Shown here piece after piece: positions 14,936 through 23,638 of a stretch of 64,000 bases of DNA. A program made the position numbers and the translations under genes. This DNA comes from Sulfuricella sp. (lineage in GTDB: Bacteria > Pseudomonadota > Gammaproteobacteria > Burkholderiales > Sulfuricellaceae): NCBI GenBank assembly GCA_041651995.1, contig JBAZID010000001.1, positions 1 through 64,000 of the forward strand, in the 5' to 3' direction. The notes below the pieces were generated by a model, which saw nothing but the letters and a program-made list of their open reading frames with translations, was not told the origin of the DNA and made no database searches. Numbering within the stretch: position 1 is the first letter of the stretch; each line of letters begins with the position of its first letter.

Positions 14936-15184
14936 TGGCGATGGACTTACCTTAACGCTGCGAACGTAAACTTCATCTGGGTCGATGACTGTATTCGTTT
15001 GTACGTAGTACAGCGTATTTTCCGATCGGCTTGACCACGTAGCCGGGCCGCCTTCAGCCGGACATGCGCGGGTTTCAAAACTACAGTTCTTTGCGCCGGG
15101 AAAGCAGGGTAATTGCTCATTTTTCCATCATTGGCACCAAGCTAAAGTAACTCCAATCAGGATTAACCAAGCAGAGGAGTGCTC

Positions 15185-15409
15185 ATGAAATTGCCGGATA
15201 TCAGTGCCTTCGCGCAATTGCAAAAACTGGCAAGGGACTCCGGAATCAAGGAAAGTGCGCCACATGCATCGCAAACCGTACTGATCAGAAAAATCCAGGC
15301 GCTGCGCGGCGATGATCCGTGCTTCGCCACGGACAAAAGTGTCGATTGCGCGGAAATTTGCCAATGGCGCCGCAATTGCCGCAAGTTGAAAGCGGTATGG
15401 CTGCGCTAA
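15185..15409 (+). CDS. Small SAP/Rho-N-like protein with a four-Cys C-terminus
   Basis: The 74-residue product starts at 15185 after GCAGAGGAGTGCTC, a good ribosome binding site. The first 42 residues look like a SAP or Rho-N helix-extended-helix domain (LPDISAFAQLQKLARDSGI, then SQTVLIRKIQALRG), which in other proteins binds nucleic acid. The tail has four Cys (46, 55, 59, 65) in PCFATDKSVDCAEICQWRRNC, suggesting a metal site or disulfides. It is followed by a diguanylate cyclase gene whose start lies about 48 bp downstream. A small DNA- or RNA-binding regulator is the likely role, but no function is established from sequence alone. Confidence 0.75.
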   Translation: MKLPDISAFAQLQKLARDSGIKESAPHASQTVLIRKIQALRGDDPCFATDKSVDCAEICQWRRNCRKLKAVWLR

Positions 15410-15456
15410 GCGCGGGAATGATGGGAAAGTTATTCGGAATATCTGCAGAGGCGGGT

Positions 15457-16881
15457 ATGAATCCTCATGATGAAAGTCCGGCAGTCAACACCACTTCGTG
15501 CAGCGTGAGCGATGCACAGTGCCTGTTGCGCGAGCTGAAATTGCATCAGGCCGAGCTTGGGCAGCGCAAACTTGAGGCGCAGGAAATGCAGCAGCAACTG
15601 GAGGAAATGCGCGCGCGCCACGACGAGCTTTACGACCGCGCACCCGTCGGCTACCTCACCCTTGACGACAAGGGGCGCACCCTGGAAATCAATCAGACCG
15701 GGGCCAACCTGCTGGGCAGGGAGCGCGCGAGCATGCCCGGCAAGCACTTCATTGCCTGGCTGGCGGAAGATGAAAGACCCCTGTTTCTGAGCCATCTGCG
15801 CGAGGTATTCCGCTCACGGGACAAACTGGCCATCGACCTGAGAATCAAGACGCCCGGCGGCATCCTGCGCGACCTGCACCTTGAAAGCCGGATCATGGAT
15901 AGACCGCATCAGCCGCTCTGCTGCCATGCGGTGCTGACCGACCAGAGCGATCACCGCAAGGCAGAGGAAGCATCCTGCCTGACGGCGCGCGTGATCGAAA
16001 ATGCCGCGGAAGGCATCATGATTACCGATGCGCATCGCATCATCCGCTCGGTCAACCCGGCTTTCGAGAAATCCACCGGCTACAGCGCCCATGAAGCGAT
16101 TGGGCGCACCCCCGCCCTGCTGCAATCCGGCCGCCATGACGAGAGTTTCTACAAGGAAATGTGGGCAACCCTGGATACACATGGAAAATGGCAGGGCGAG
16201 GTATGGAACCGGCACAAGAGCGGCGAAATCTACCCCGAGTGGCTGAGCGTCAGCGCGGTCAGGGACAGCAAGCAGAAAGTGACGCACTACGTAGGCATTT
16301 TTTCCGATGCGCATACCCAGGAGCACATCCTGGAGCGCCTCCACTACCTGGCCTACTATGACGGCCTGACCGGGCTGCCCAACCGGCGCCTGTTTCTCGA
16401 CCGGCTGAACATTTCACTTGCCCAGGCCCGCCGCGACGGCCACATGCTGGCGCTGATGTTCATCGACCTCGATCACTTCAAGCAAATCAACGACAGCATG
16501 GGGCACAAGATCGGCGACAGTTTGCTGATAGCCGTGACGGAACGCATGAAGGCCTGCCTGCGCGACGGCGATACACTGGCCAGGCTGGGTGGCGATGAAT
16601 TCACCGTGATTTTGCCGGCCATCTCCAAGCCGGATGCCACGATCCATGTCGCCAGGAAATTTCTCGAAAGCTTTGCCCGGCCCGTGGACATCGACGACCA
16701 TGAATTGCAGATTACCGGCAGCATCGGCATCAGCATTTTTCCCGAAGATGGCGAGGATGCGGATAGCCTGATCAGCCATGCGGATACCGCCATGTACAAG
16801 ATCAAGGAAACGGGTCGAAACGGCTATCTGCGCTACAACGCTGGAATGCAAAACGGAACCTTGCACCAATCTGCTGATTAA
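15457..16881 (+). CDS. PAS-PAS-GGDEF diguanylate cyclase
   Basis: The start at 15457 (AGAGGCGGGT upstream) gives 474 residues; in-frame ATGs at 15418 and 15319 are alternatives, the latter overlapping the previous gene. A short coiled coil precedes a PAS domain (YDRAPVGYLTLDDKGRTLE), a second PAS-PAC unit (AAEGIMITDAHRII, then SVSAVRDSKQKVTHYVGIF), and a GGDEF domain. The active-site motif is intact (LARLGGDEFTVIL), with the substrate-binding DLDHFKQIND helix and an RxxD inhibitory site (RDGD) five residues upstream, so product inhibition is expected. No membrane segment is seen, so it senses a cytoplasmic signal. It runs convergently into a c-di-GMP phosphodiesterase gene, overlapping by 4 bp. 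Confidence 0.93.
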   Translation: MNPHDESPAVNTTSCSVSDAQCLLRELKLHQAELGQRKLEAQEMQQQLEEMRARHDELYDRAPVGYLTLDDKGRTLEINQTGANLLGRERASMPGKHFIAWLAEDERPLFLSHLREVFRSRDKLAIDLRIKTPGGILRDLHLESRIMDRPHQPLCCHAVLTDQSDHRKAEEASCLTARVIENAAEGIMITDAHRIIRSVNPAFEKSTGYSAHEAIGRTPALLQSGRHDESFYKEMWATLDTHGKWQGEVWNRHKSGEIYPEWLSVSAVRDSKQKVTHYVGIFSDAHTQEHILERLHYLAYYDGLTGLPNRRLFLDRLNISLAQARRDGHMLALMFIDLDHFKQINDSMGHKIGDSLLIAVTERMKACLRDGDTLARLGGDEFTVILPAISKPDATIHVARKFLESFARPVDIDDHELQITGSIGISIFPEDGEDADSLISHADTAMYKIKETGRNGYLRYNAGMQNGTLHQSAD

Positions 16882-19160
16882 ACCAGCGCGAGGCAGCGCC
16901 TTTCGTGCAACAGGCGGGCAAATTCCTCGGCAGGCACAGGGCGGTTGAAGAGATAACCCTGCGCCTCGTCGCATTGGTAACTGGCCAGCAACTCACGTTG
17001 CTCCCCGGTTTCCACCCCTTCTGCTATCACCTTGAACCTGAGGCTGTGACCCAGCGAAACAACAGCGGCAGCGATAGCGGCATCTTCCGTATCGGCGGCC
17101 ATGTCACGCACGAAAGACTGGTCGATCTTGAGTTTGCTGATGGGAAAGCGCTTGAGGTAGCTCATGGAGGAATAGCCAGTGCCGAAATCGTCAATCGACA
17201 GATGAACGCCGGCATCCCTGATCTCGTTCAGCGTGGCGATGGTCAGCGCCACATCGTACATTGCCACGCTTTCGGTCACCTCCAGCTCCAGCCGCTCCGG
17301 GGCCAGACCGCTTTCGTCCAGCACCTGCCTGACCAGCGCTGGCAGCTTGCCGCTCTGGAACTGGTGCGCGGAAACATTGACGGCAACCGTCAATTCGCCG
17401 AAGCCCTGATCATGCCACGCCCGGGTCTGGGCGCAGGCAGTGCGCAATACCCATTCGCCGATGGGGATGATCAGGCTGCTTTCTTCCGCCAGCGGAATGA
17501 ATTCCGAGGGGAGCAGCAGACCCCGCTGGGGATGGTGCCAGCGGATCAGCGCTTCCATGCCGATGATGCAGCCGGACACAATATCCACCTGCGGCTGGTA
17601 GAACAATTCGAACTCTTTGCGCTCGCCGGCGTAGCGCAAAAAGTTTTCCAGCTCCAGGCATTCCAGCGCCTGCGCATTCATTTCCCGGTCATAGCACTGG
17701 ATGCCGTTACCACCACGCTGCTTCACCCGGTGTAGCGCACTGTCCGCATTTTTCACCAGCGCGACGACATCCTTGCCGTCATGCGGGAACACCGCAGCGC
17801 CGATGCTGAAAGCAAGAAAAAATTCGCGGGAATCGACATGCAGCGGCGCTTTCATCGCGGCAACGATTTTCTCCCCCAGCAAATTCGGCGCCTCGGGCGC
17901 ATCCATGGGCGAAATCAGGATTGCGAACAGATCCCCCTCAAAACGGTACAGGGTGCCGGCAGGCGAGGCATCTCCCCACTGTTCGAGCAGGTGCGACAAC
18001 CTTCCAGCCACCACCTGCAAGACCGCATCGCCCATTGCATGTCCAAGGCTTTCGATAATCGGCCGGAAACGGTCCAGGTTCAGCAGCAAAACGCCGATCA
18101 GGCCATTCTCCCCGGCTCCGGATATGGCTTTTTCAAGCCGCTGCTGAAACATGCGGCGGTTTTCCAGCTCGGTGAGCGGGTCGTGAAAAGCCTGGTAGAC
18201 CAACTGCTGCTCCGCCTGCTTGCGCTCCGTGATATCGGTGATATAGACATGGGCCGCATTGAACTCTTTCAGCACATGCATCTCGCACTGCAAGGTTCGC
18301 CCGGCAATATCGTACTCCCAGTGTTCGTGCGCTTTCCCGGATGCCACCGGCGCCGCCAGCCGCTGCGGCAAATCCGCCGGCAGCAGGCTGAGTGGAGCGG
18401 ACGGATCCGCGCCGATTTTCTTCAGCATTTCCACCGTTCCCGGATTGGCGTAGCTAATCTGCCCATCCAACGACAGGCGCAGTACCGGATTCGGGTCCCG
18501 CTCGGGAAACAGGGCCAGTTTCCTGCGCGCCTGTGCTTCGGCAATATAGGCATTGACATAATAGCCGACCAGAACGGCGATCAGGAAAATGGCGACGCTG
18601 AATGCGACCACCAGCTTGAAGATTTTTTTGTGTTCGCTTTCCATCTCTGCGCCACGGGCAAAGACCCCTTGCTGGATGGACTGCACCAGAAAATCGAGAT
18701 TCTCGTTGATTTCGACAGACAGTTTACTGATCAGAGACAGCAACAGGCGGGCTTTGTCCCAGTCGATGTTTTCGGCTTTCAGCGTTTCGTCGAGCTGGCT
18801 GGTAAAGTTTCGGCTCAATGCGTCCTTTTCCTCGATCGCTGCAAGCTGGATGCTGCGCGGGAAAGTCTCGCGTACAAAGCCCAGGCCGCGCTCGACTTCC
18901 TCCCTGTTATCCCGATAACGCTGCTGAAAACGCTGCCGGTCGGTGGTGGCATAGTATTCGTAGAGGATGGGCTCCTCGACAACCACCGCAATCTTGAAAC
19001 TGGCCAGGCTTTCCAGCGCTGGCTGATCCTGATCGATCAGCAACATGGTCGTCCGCAGCGCCGACTGGCCCTGCCAATAAATGAGCGTTGAAAGTGACAC
19101 GCCCAGGAAGATCACCACGGCGTAGACGGCGAGCATTTTTTTGCGGAGGCTTGGATCCAT
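16878..19160 (-). CDS. Membrane c-di-GMP phosphodiesterase with PAS, degenerate GGDEF and intact EAL
   Basis: This is a 760-residue protein starting at 19160 after GGGAGGACGTG. It has an N-terminal membrane segment (about 11-30), a periplasmic helical four-helix-bundle-like sensor, a second membrane segment (about 185-205), a PAS-like region, a GGDEF domain whose motif is lost (YRFEGDLFAIL), and an EAL domain with the catalytic set GMEALIRWHH, VNVSAHQFQ, LEVTES, IDDFGTGYSSMSYLKRF, KIDQSFV and VIAEGVET. It should hydrolyse c-di-GMP, with the degenerate GGDEF perhaps acting as a GTP sensor. The last bases overlap the convergent diguanylate cyclase gene in a TTAA palindrome. The pair likely sets opposite inputs on the same second messenger. 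Confidence 0.94.
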   Translation of the reverse strand: MDPSLRKKMLAVYAVVIFLGVSLSTLIYWQGQSALRTTMLLIDQDQPALESLASFKIAVVVEEPILYEYYATTDRQRFQQRYRDNREEVERGLGFVRETFPRSIQLAAIEEKDALSRNFTSQLDETLKAENIDWDKARLLLSLISKLSVEINENLDFLVQSIQQGVFARGAEMESEHKKIFKLVVAFSVAIFLIAVLVGYYVNAYIAEAQARRKLALFPERDPNPVLRLSLDGQISYANPGTVEMLKKIGADPSAPLSLLPADLPQRLAAPVASGKAHEHWEYDIAGRTLQCEMHVLKEFNAAHVYITDITERKQAEQQLVYQAFHDPLTELENRRMFQQRLEKAISGAGENGLIGVLLLNLDRFRPIIESLGHAMGDAVLQVVAGRLSHLLEQWGDASPAGTLYRFEGDLFAILISPMDAPEAPNLLGEKIVAAMKAPLHVDSREFFLAFSIGAAVFPHDGKDVVALVKNADSALHRVKQRGGNGIQCYDREMNAQALECLELENFLRYAGERKEFELFYQPQVDIVSGCIIGMEALIRWHHPQRGLLLPSEFIPLAEESSLIIPIGEWVLRTACAQTRAWHDQGFGELTVAVNVSAHQFQSGKLPALVRQVLDESGLAPERLELEVTESVAMYDVALTIATLNEIRDAGVHLSIDDFGTGYSSMSYLKRFPISKLKIDQSFVRDMAADTEDAAIAAAVVSLGHSLRFKVIAEGVETGEQRELLASYQCDEAQGYLFNRPVPAEEFARLLHERRCLALV

Positions 19161-19185
19161 CACGTCCTCCCATGAGTTGAACTGC

Positions 19186-19662
19186 CTAAGGCTGGCTGCC
19201 CTGCCCGCTCGGGTCAGCGCAGAATTTCCTGCAGACGAAATGATCGAGCGAAATTTTCCCCGGCCCATGCAGCAGCGTCACCAGCAGCAGCAACCCCCAA
19301 TACATATGATCCTTCAGCCCCACCTCGCTCAGGCCGGGGTAGGAAATTACCGCCATCATGTTGAACACGAACAGAAACAGGGCTGCGAACCGGGTTCCCA
19401 GGCCCAGCGCAAGGAGCACCGGGAATGACAGCTCAATGGCTGCTGCAAGCATTGCAGCCACTTCCGGCGGCAATAAAGGCACACGGAATTCGTAGGTAAA
19501 GAGGAACACGGTGCTGTCCCAGCTCATGATCTTGGTCAGCCCGGATTGCCAGAAAACATTGGCAACCCAGAGACGAATCAGCAAATCCAGCGCCGGGCTC
19601 AGAAAATTCAGCCCCTTGCCGGCCAGCATTGCAAGATCGGCTGTTTTGGTTATCAGTGACAT
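19186..19662 (-). CDS. DoxX family membrane protein
   Basis: This 158-residue protein has four predicted membrane segments. The N-terminal signature LLIRLWVANVFWQSGLTKI and the later ELSFPVLLALGLGTRF and KDHMYWGLLLL match the DoxX/DoxD family. DoxX-like proteins are frequent partners of DUF692/DUF2063/DUF2282 operons, as here, where it is the last gene and overlaps the DUF2063 gene by 10 bp. A quinone-linked or redox role in the membrane has been suggested for the family, but the activity in such operons is not settled. Confidence 0.9.
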   Translation of the reverse strand: MSLITKTADLAMLAGKGLNFLSPALDLLIRLWVANVFWQSGLTKIMSWDSTVFLFTYEFRVPLLPPEVAAMLAAAIELSFPVLLALGLGTRFAALFLFVFNMMAVISYPGLSEVGLKDHMYWGLLLLVTLLHGPGKISLDHFVCRKFCADPSGQGSQP

Positions 19663-20438
19663 GGCTCTTTACCATAGAAACTCACCATCGTGCCGCCTGA
19701 GAGATGCCGTTTCAGGAACAGCATGAAGTCGAATTCAGGCTCCACCCGCTCGGCCTGATCGTAGGCTTCCGCCACAGTGCAACCTGCGGCAAGGCTTTCC
19801 AGCATGGAGAACTCCCCGGCACCAAGCGCCTGCAATTCGATCTGAAAGCCACGGCGGATGATCAGCAGCTTCACCCCGCCCAGTGCCAGGTCAACGCCCT
19901 GATCGCCCGCGAAGCCCGGCTGATTGACTTCCCAGATACGTTGCACCGGGTAGCCGGATGCCAGCAGCGCGCTTGCCGGGTTCATCCTGAAGCGCAACTG
20001 TTTGAACTGTTCAGGCGGAATATCTGCCAGCCCTTTTATGGATAGCGATGCCTGATCCGCCGCATAAAAGGCCTGATGGCAGGCCCATTCGAGCCGGGCG
20101 ACATCGGGGAGGTAAGCCAGTCCCTGCGCAGCAGGAAAATTCGCCAGAAACACATCGAATTGCACTCCATAATCCTCGACATCGCCGCTTGCGGAGGCAT
20201 GGGTATGGATGAACGCGTCTGCTGCGTAGTTGAAAAATGCCTCGCCCACCAGGCGATCGATAACCGGGTAAACCGCCCGCAACGCTTCCCGCAGATTGGT
20301 GAACACATTGTTGCGATAGATTTCCAGACGCGGACCGGCGCCAAGACCATCGCCCTGGATGCTATTCGCCAGACCAGTGGACATCTCGCCAAAGATGGCC
20401 TGAGTAAAATCAAGCTGAAGCTGCCGCAACGGAAGCAT
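19653..20438 (-). CDS. bufC: DUF2063 family protein, HvfC/BufC-like
   Basis: The ATG at 20438 is preceded by TTGAGGAGGGCATCG and lies inside the 3' end of the DUF692 gene (29 bp overlap). The 261-residue protein has the DUF2063 N-terminal domain (QLDFTQAIFG, RLEIYRNNVFTNLREALRA, YPVIDRLVGEAFF), and a C-terminal part with LPDVARLEWACHQAFYA. In bufferin and methanobactin-like systems this partner is thought to recruit the precursor peptide to the DUF692 (MNIO) enzyme. Order and overlap with bufB support co-translation. The gene name follows the bufferin literature and is by homology only. Confidence 0.9.
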   Translation of the reverse strand: MLPLRQLQLDFTQAIFGEMSTGLANSIQGDGLGAGPRLEIYRNNVFTNLREALRAVYPVIDRLVGEAFFNYAADAFIHTHASASGDVEDYGVQFDVFLANFPAAQGLAYLPDVARLEWACHQAFYAADQASLSIKGLADIPPEQFKQLRFRMNPASALLASGYPVQRIWEVNQPGFAGDQGVDLALGGVKLLIIRRGFQIELQALGAGEFSMLESLAAGCTVAEAYDQAERVEPEFDFMLFLKRHLSGGTMVSFYGKEPCH

Positions 20439-21279
20439 CGATGCCCTCCTCAAGAATCGCGTCGACCTTGCGCGCTTCCCCCAGAAGAACGGAAAGCGGC
20501 GGGATATCGGTATCCCATTCGATCAGGGTCGGCACCCGGCCAAAGCGTTGTACGGCCCGCCGGTAAAGCGCCCATACTTCGTCGGAGACCGGGCTGCCAT
20601 GGGTATCGATGAGGCAATCACCGTTGCTGTCGAAGCCGGCCAGGTGCATCTCACCGACCGCTTCGGGCGGAATGGTTTCCAGATAGCGCAGGGCATCGAA
20701 GCCGTGATTCACGGCGCTGACGTAAATATTGTTCACGTCCAGCAGAATGCCGCATCCGGACAAGGCTGCCACCTGAGAGACAAACTCCCATTCCGGAATG
20801 GTGGAATGGGAAAACTGGAGATAGCTGGAGACGTTCTCGATCAGGAGTCTCCTTCCCAGGAAATCCTGCGCCTCGCGTATGTTCCGGCTCACCATGGCAA
20901 GCGCCTCCTCGGTATAAGGCAGCGGCAGCAGGTCGTTGAGATAGCGCCCGCCAGCAGAACTCCAGCACAGATGTTCGGAAACCAGCGCAGGCTCAAAGCG
21001 ATCGGCCAGCATTTTCAGCTTGCTTAAATGTTCGAGATTCAGTTCCCCGGTAGAACCCAGAGAGAGTCCAACCCCATGCAAACTCAGAGGATAACGGGCG
21101 CGAGCCTGTTCCAGATAATAAATGGGCTGCCCGCCTGCCCCGAAAAAGTTCTCGCTGTGCACTTCCAGCCAGCCGATATCAGGACTGGTTTCAACCACCT
21201 CGCGGTAGTGAGGCGCGCGCAGGCCGATCCCGGCACGGGCCGGAATCGCCTGTTCGCCACCCGGGGCGGAATAAAACAT
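20410..21279 (-). CDS. bufB: DUF692 (MNIO) multinuclear iron-dependent peptide-modifying oxidase
   Basis: The 289-residue protein is a DUF692 TIM-barrel enzyme. Visible family motifs include GIGLRAPHYREVV, WLEVHSENFFG, SLHGVGLSLGS, VSEHLCW, LLIENVSSYLQ, GILLDVNNIYVSAVNHG and GEMHLAGFDSNG, which carry the His, Glu, Asn and Asp ligands for two or three iron atoms. Family members oxidise Cys residues of precursor peptides to oxazolone/thioamide or related rings. The start at 21279 begins right after the stop of the precursor gene; the open frame extends further upstream but through that gene. With the DUF2282 precursor, DUF2063 and DoxX it makes a complete bufferin-type operon. Confidence 0.93.
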   Translation of the reverse strand: MFYSAPGGEQAIPARAGIGLRAPHYREVVETSPDIGWLEVHSENFFGAGGQPIYYLEQARARYPLSLHGVGLSLGSTGELNLEHLSKLKMLADRFEPALVSEHLCWSSAGGRYLNDLLPLPYTEEALAMVSRNIREAQDFLGRRLLIENVSSYLQFSHSTIPEWEFVSQVAALSGCGILLDVNNIYVSAVNHGFDALRYLETIPPEAVGEMHLAGFDSNGDCLIDTHGSPVSDEVWALYRRAVQRFGRVPTLIEWDTDIPPLSVLLGEARKVDAILEEGIDASVAAASA

Positions 21280-21286
21280 GGCCGGA

Positions 21287-21583
21287 TTAACTCTTGCCGG
21301 CACCGCCAGGCTTGTTGTTGGGGTCCTTGCTGACATCCATGCCACCCACAATTTTGGCGCAGGTTCCCTTGGGCACGAGGATCCATGCCGATTTATCGGA
21401 GTCCATTTTGGACGTGCCGGCACAGGCGTTCGCGGCAGAGTCGCAATCGTTCTTGCCCGCCTTGACGATGCCGCCACATTTCTCCATTTGCTGCGCTGCA
21501 TACACCTGCCCGCCCATGGTCGCGAGACCGAGAGAAAGAAGGCCGGTAAAAGCGGAACGAATGATCAGATCTGAGTTTTTCAT
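21287..21583 (-). CDS. bufA1: DUF2282 Cys-rich precursor peptide, bufferin (BufA1)-like
   Basis: The 98-residue product starts at 21583 after GGAGTCGACTC. It has a Sec-type signal peptide ending near AYA-like residues (GGQVYAA, about 24-30) and four Cys at 36, 47, 54 and 75 in EKCGG, KNDCDSAAN, NACAGTS and PKGTCAKIVGG. This is the DUF2282 pattern. In Caulobacter and others such proteins are post-translationally modified on Cys by the DUF692 enzyme and bind copper in the periplasm. The tail (about 85-98) is Asp/Asn/Pro/Gly-rich. It is the first gene of the operon, about 200 bp from the next gene upstream, so the operon promoter should lie there. The longer frame from 21646 has a poorer start. 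Confidence 0.92.
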   Translation of the reverse strand: MKNSDLIIRSAFTGLLSLGLATMGGQVYAAQQMEKCGGIVKAGKNDCDSAANACAGTSKMDSDKSAWILVPKGTCAKIVGGMDVSKDPNNKPGGAGKS

Positions 21584-21783
21584 GAGTCGACTCCATGCGA
21601 ATATTGAGGCGACGAATGACATGAGAGAGCTATCCCTCGCATGCATTGGCCGAAGGGCGGATCGAAATCTTGCAACCGGAATTTTATGGGAAAGAAGATT
21701 CGTGACCCTGATTCATGTTGGGTCAATCCAGACTGGATGTGAATACAGTGAGCACCCCAGGCTACAGGCGGGGAATACGGGTA

Positions 21784-22599
21784 TTAGAAGTTCATGCGCT
21801 TTTTACAGTTATCCAGCGGCCACAGCACACAGATACGCGTCCCCTGCCCCGGCTCCGATGCCAGTTCATATTGCCCGCCGGAGAGTTTGGCCCGCTCTTT
21901 CATGCTCAGGAGGCCCAAGCCTTTATCGAGCGGACAGTATTTGGCCGTCTCCGCCGGATCGAAGCCATCCCCGTCATCCTCGACCGAAAGACACAGCGCT
22001 TCACCGGTTTTTTTCAGGCTCACCCTGATGCGGCTGGCATTGGCATGCTTGAGCACATTGCTGGTGGCCTCCTGAATGATGCGGAAGATGGTGATCTTGA
22101 GCGGGAGCGGCACGTTGCCTTCCTCGATGCTGAAATCCCTTTCCACTATCATGTCCTGGCAGGCCGCGCCAAATTCCCGAAAAAACCACGATAGCGTGGC
22201 CAGGATGCCAAGATCATCCAGGGTCGATGGGCGCAGGTCCATGGCAACGCGGCGCACCTCGCCGCACGCATCCTTGACCCTGAATTTCAGCCGCCGCAGC
22301 GACTCGGCGGCGGCTCCGGTTTCGTTTGCGGCCAGCAATTGCAGCGATTCCTCCACGCCAAGCTTGATCATGACCAGCGACTGGCCAAGCACGTCATGCA
22401 GATCAGTGGCAATCCGGCGCCGCTCGCTTTCCTGAATCTCCAGCATCTGTGCCGACAGACGCTGCAATTCATTCTGCGAGGCGCACCATGCCGCGGTCGT
22501 CATGCCACACTCGCTTGCACACGCATTGATCTCCTCCGGCCGCATCGTAACGAGGTCTTGCCAATCCTGTATCACTGGATCTGTCGCATTCTCATACAC
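21784..22599 (-). CDS. Cytoplasmic sensor histidine kinase, NarX/DegS type
   Basis: This 271-residue kinase has no membrane segment. The HisKA_3 domain carries His68 in TDLHDVLGQSL and the LRPSTLDDLGILATL motif. The ATPase domain is complete: N box EATSNVLKHANAS, G1 box VEDDGDGFD, G2 GLGLLSMKERA and SGGQYELASEPGQGT. It should autophosphorylate and signal to a LuxR-type regulator. No such partner is adjacent, as the nearest regulator (23015-23638) overlaps its own kinase. The GTG start at 22599 is tentative; ATGs at 22545 and about 22503 are alternatives. A CACGGAG repeat lies upstream. Confidence 0.88.
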   Translation of the reverse strand: MYENATDPVIQDWQDLVTMRPEEINACASECGMTTAAWCASQNELQRLSAQMLEIQESERRRIATDLHDVLGQSLVMIKLGVEESLQLLAANETGAAAESLRRLKFRVKDACGEVRRVAMDLRPSTLDDLGILATLSWFFREFGAACQDMIVERDFSIEEGNVPLPLKITIFRIIQEATSNVLKHANASRIRVSLKKTGEALCLSVEDDGDGFDPAETAKYCPLDKGLGLLSMKERAKLSGGQYELASEPGQGTRICVLWPLDNCKKRMNF

Positions 22600-23014
22600 A
22601 GTTCAATCACCCCGGCTTCGTAGTCGTAGCACAGATCCCCGGCAATGAAGGTAAAAACCATTTTTACTCCAGGAACATCTGCCATCTACATGAAATTTCC
22701 ACAATTATTCAAGTACATCATGTAGCGGATCGGGATGGAATCCAATAGGTAGAATCACCTAGGAGGAGCGCGGATTTATCCTAAAAACCTCAGTTCGATA
22801 ACCACGGAGGGCACGGAGAACACGGAGTAAAAACCATAGATTGCATGATGTTTGGCATTCACCCGATGGGTGAAGCCATATATGACCGCAAACTGCCTTT
22901 GCGAGTTGGGCGACAAGTCGCCCATCCCTGCTTACCCCGCTTCTCCGTGTTCTCCGTGCCCTCCGTGGTTAACTGCTTTTTATAGGATGAAGGCAGGCCG
23001 GGCGGTGGAATAAA
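22600..23014. other. Intergenic region holding a repeat element
   Basis: About 415 bp lie between the kinase start and the end of the FixJ-like gene. The kinase-proximal 180 bp hold no recognised gene and probably the kinase promoter. The rest is the CACGGAG-family element at 22779-22988. Confidence 0.6.
22779..22988. repeat. CACGGAG-family inverted-repeat element, copy 2
   Basis: The element is about 210 bp with arms of three CACGGAG-type 9-mers. Its core (TAGATTGCATGATG, GCGAGTTGGGCGACAAG) runs in the same direction as in copy 1, but the edges are swapped: the left edge here reads CCTCAGTTCGATAACCACGG, the reverse complement of copy 1's right edge, and the right edge reads CCGTGGTTAACTGCTTTTT, the reverse complement of copy 1's left edge. 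Confidence 0.87.
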
Positions 23015-23638
23015 TCAGGCGTCCCGCAGGGACAGGCGCAGCTGGACTATTTCGGCAACCGTATGGGCATTGAGTTTGCGCATGATGTTGGCACGGTGGA
23101 TATCCACGGTTTTCGGGCTGATGCCCAGGCTCCTGGCAATGAGCTTGCTGGAATTCCCGGCCACGACCAGATCGACCACCTCCATCTCGCGATCGGTCAG
23201 CGCGCTGAAGGCGGCACGGCGCAGATTGAGCTCACTGATGCGGAGGCGGTTTTTCTGGTCCAGCTCCAGCGCGGCGCGAACCCGTTCGAGCAGCTCCCGC
23301 GCCTTGAAGGGTTTCTGGATAAAATCAAAGGCGCCGTGTTTCAGCGCGCGCACGGCCATGGGCACATCGCCATGGCCGGTAATCATGATGACCGGCAGTA
23401 CGATGCCGCTGGATTTGAGCGTCTCCAGAAGCGCCATGCCACTCATGTCCGGCATCTTCACATCCAGCAACAGACAGCCCTGCTGCTTCGGGTCGCAGGA
23501 CCGCATGAAATCCCGTGCAGACGCAAACGGCCTGGCATTCAGGTTCACCGATTCCAGCAGCAGATGCAGCGAGTCGCGCATGGCCTCATCGTCATCCACC
23601 ACGAATACCGTTGCCTGCCCTGTTGTGTTTTCACTCAT
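23015..23638 (-). CDS. FixJ-like response regulator
   Basis: This 207-residue regulator has a receiver with acidic residues at 15-17 (VVDDDEAM), phosphoacceptor Asp59 (GCLLLDVKMPDMSG), and the conserved MITGHGDVPMAVRALK and FDFIQKPF motifs typical of FixJ. A LuxR-type helix-turn-helix follows (LTDREMEVVDLVVAGNSSK, then SPKTVDIHRANIM). Its 5' end overlaps the upstream sensor kinase gene by 8 bp, so the two form a co-translated two-component pair. FixLJ-type systems often control respiratory or redox genes, but the target here is unknown. Confidence 0.95.
   Translation of the reverse strand: MSENTTGQATVFVVDDDEAMRDSLHLLLESVNLNARPFASARDFMRSCDPKQQGCLLLDVKMPDMSGMALLETLKSSGIVLPVIMITGHGDVPMAVRALKHGAFDFIQKPFKARELLERVRAALELDQKNRLRISELNLRRAAFSALTDREMEVVDLVVAGNSSKLIARSLGISPKTVDIHRANIMRKLNAHTVAEIVQLRLSLRDA

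Noticed and set aside
14936..15130. c-di-GMP (GEMM) riboswitch before gspG
   Set aside because: GCAAAG and CCGGCTAC blocks are suggestive but the order, spacing and the AGGGCAAACC-type start of the motif are absent, so it is kept only as a weak observation.
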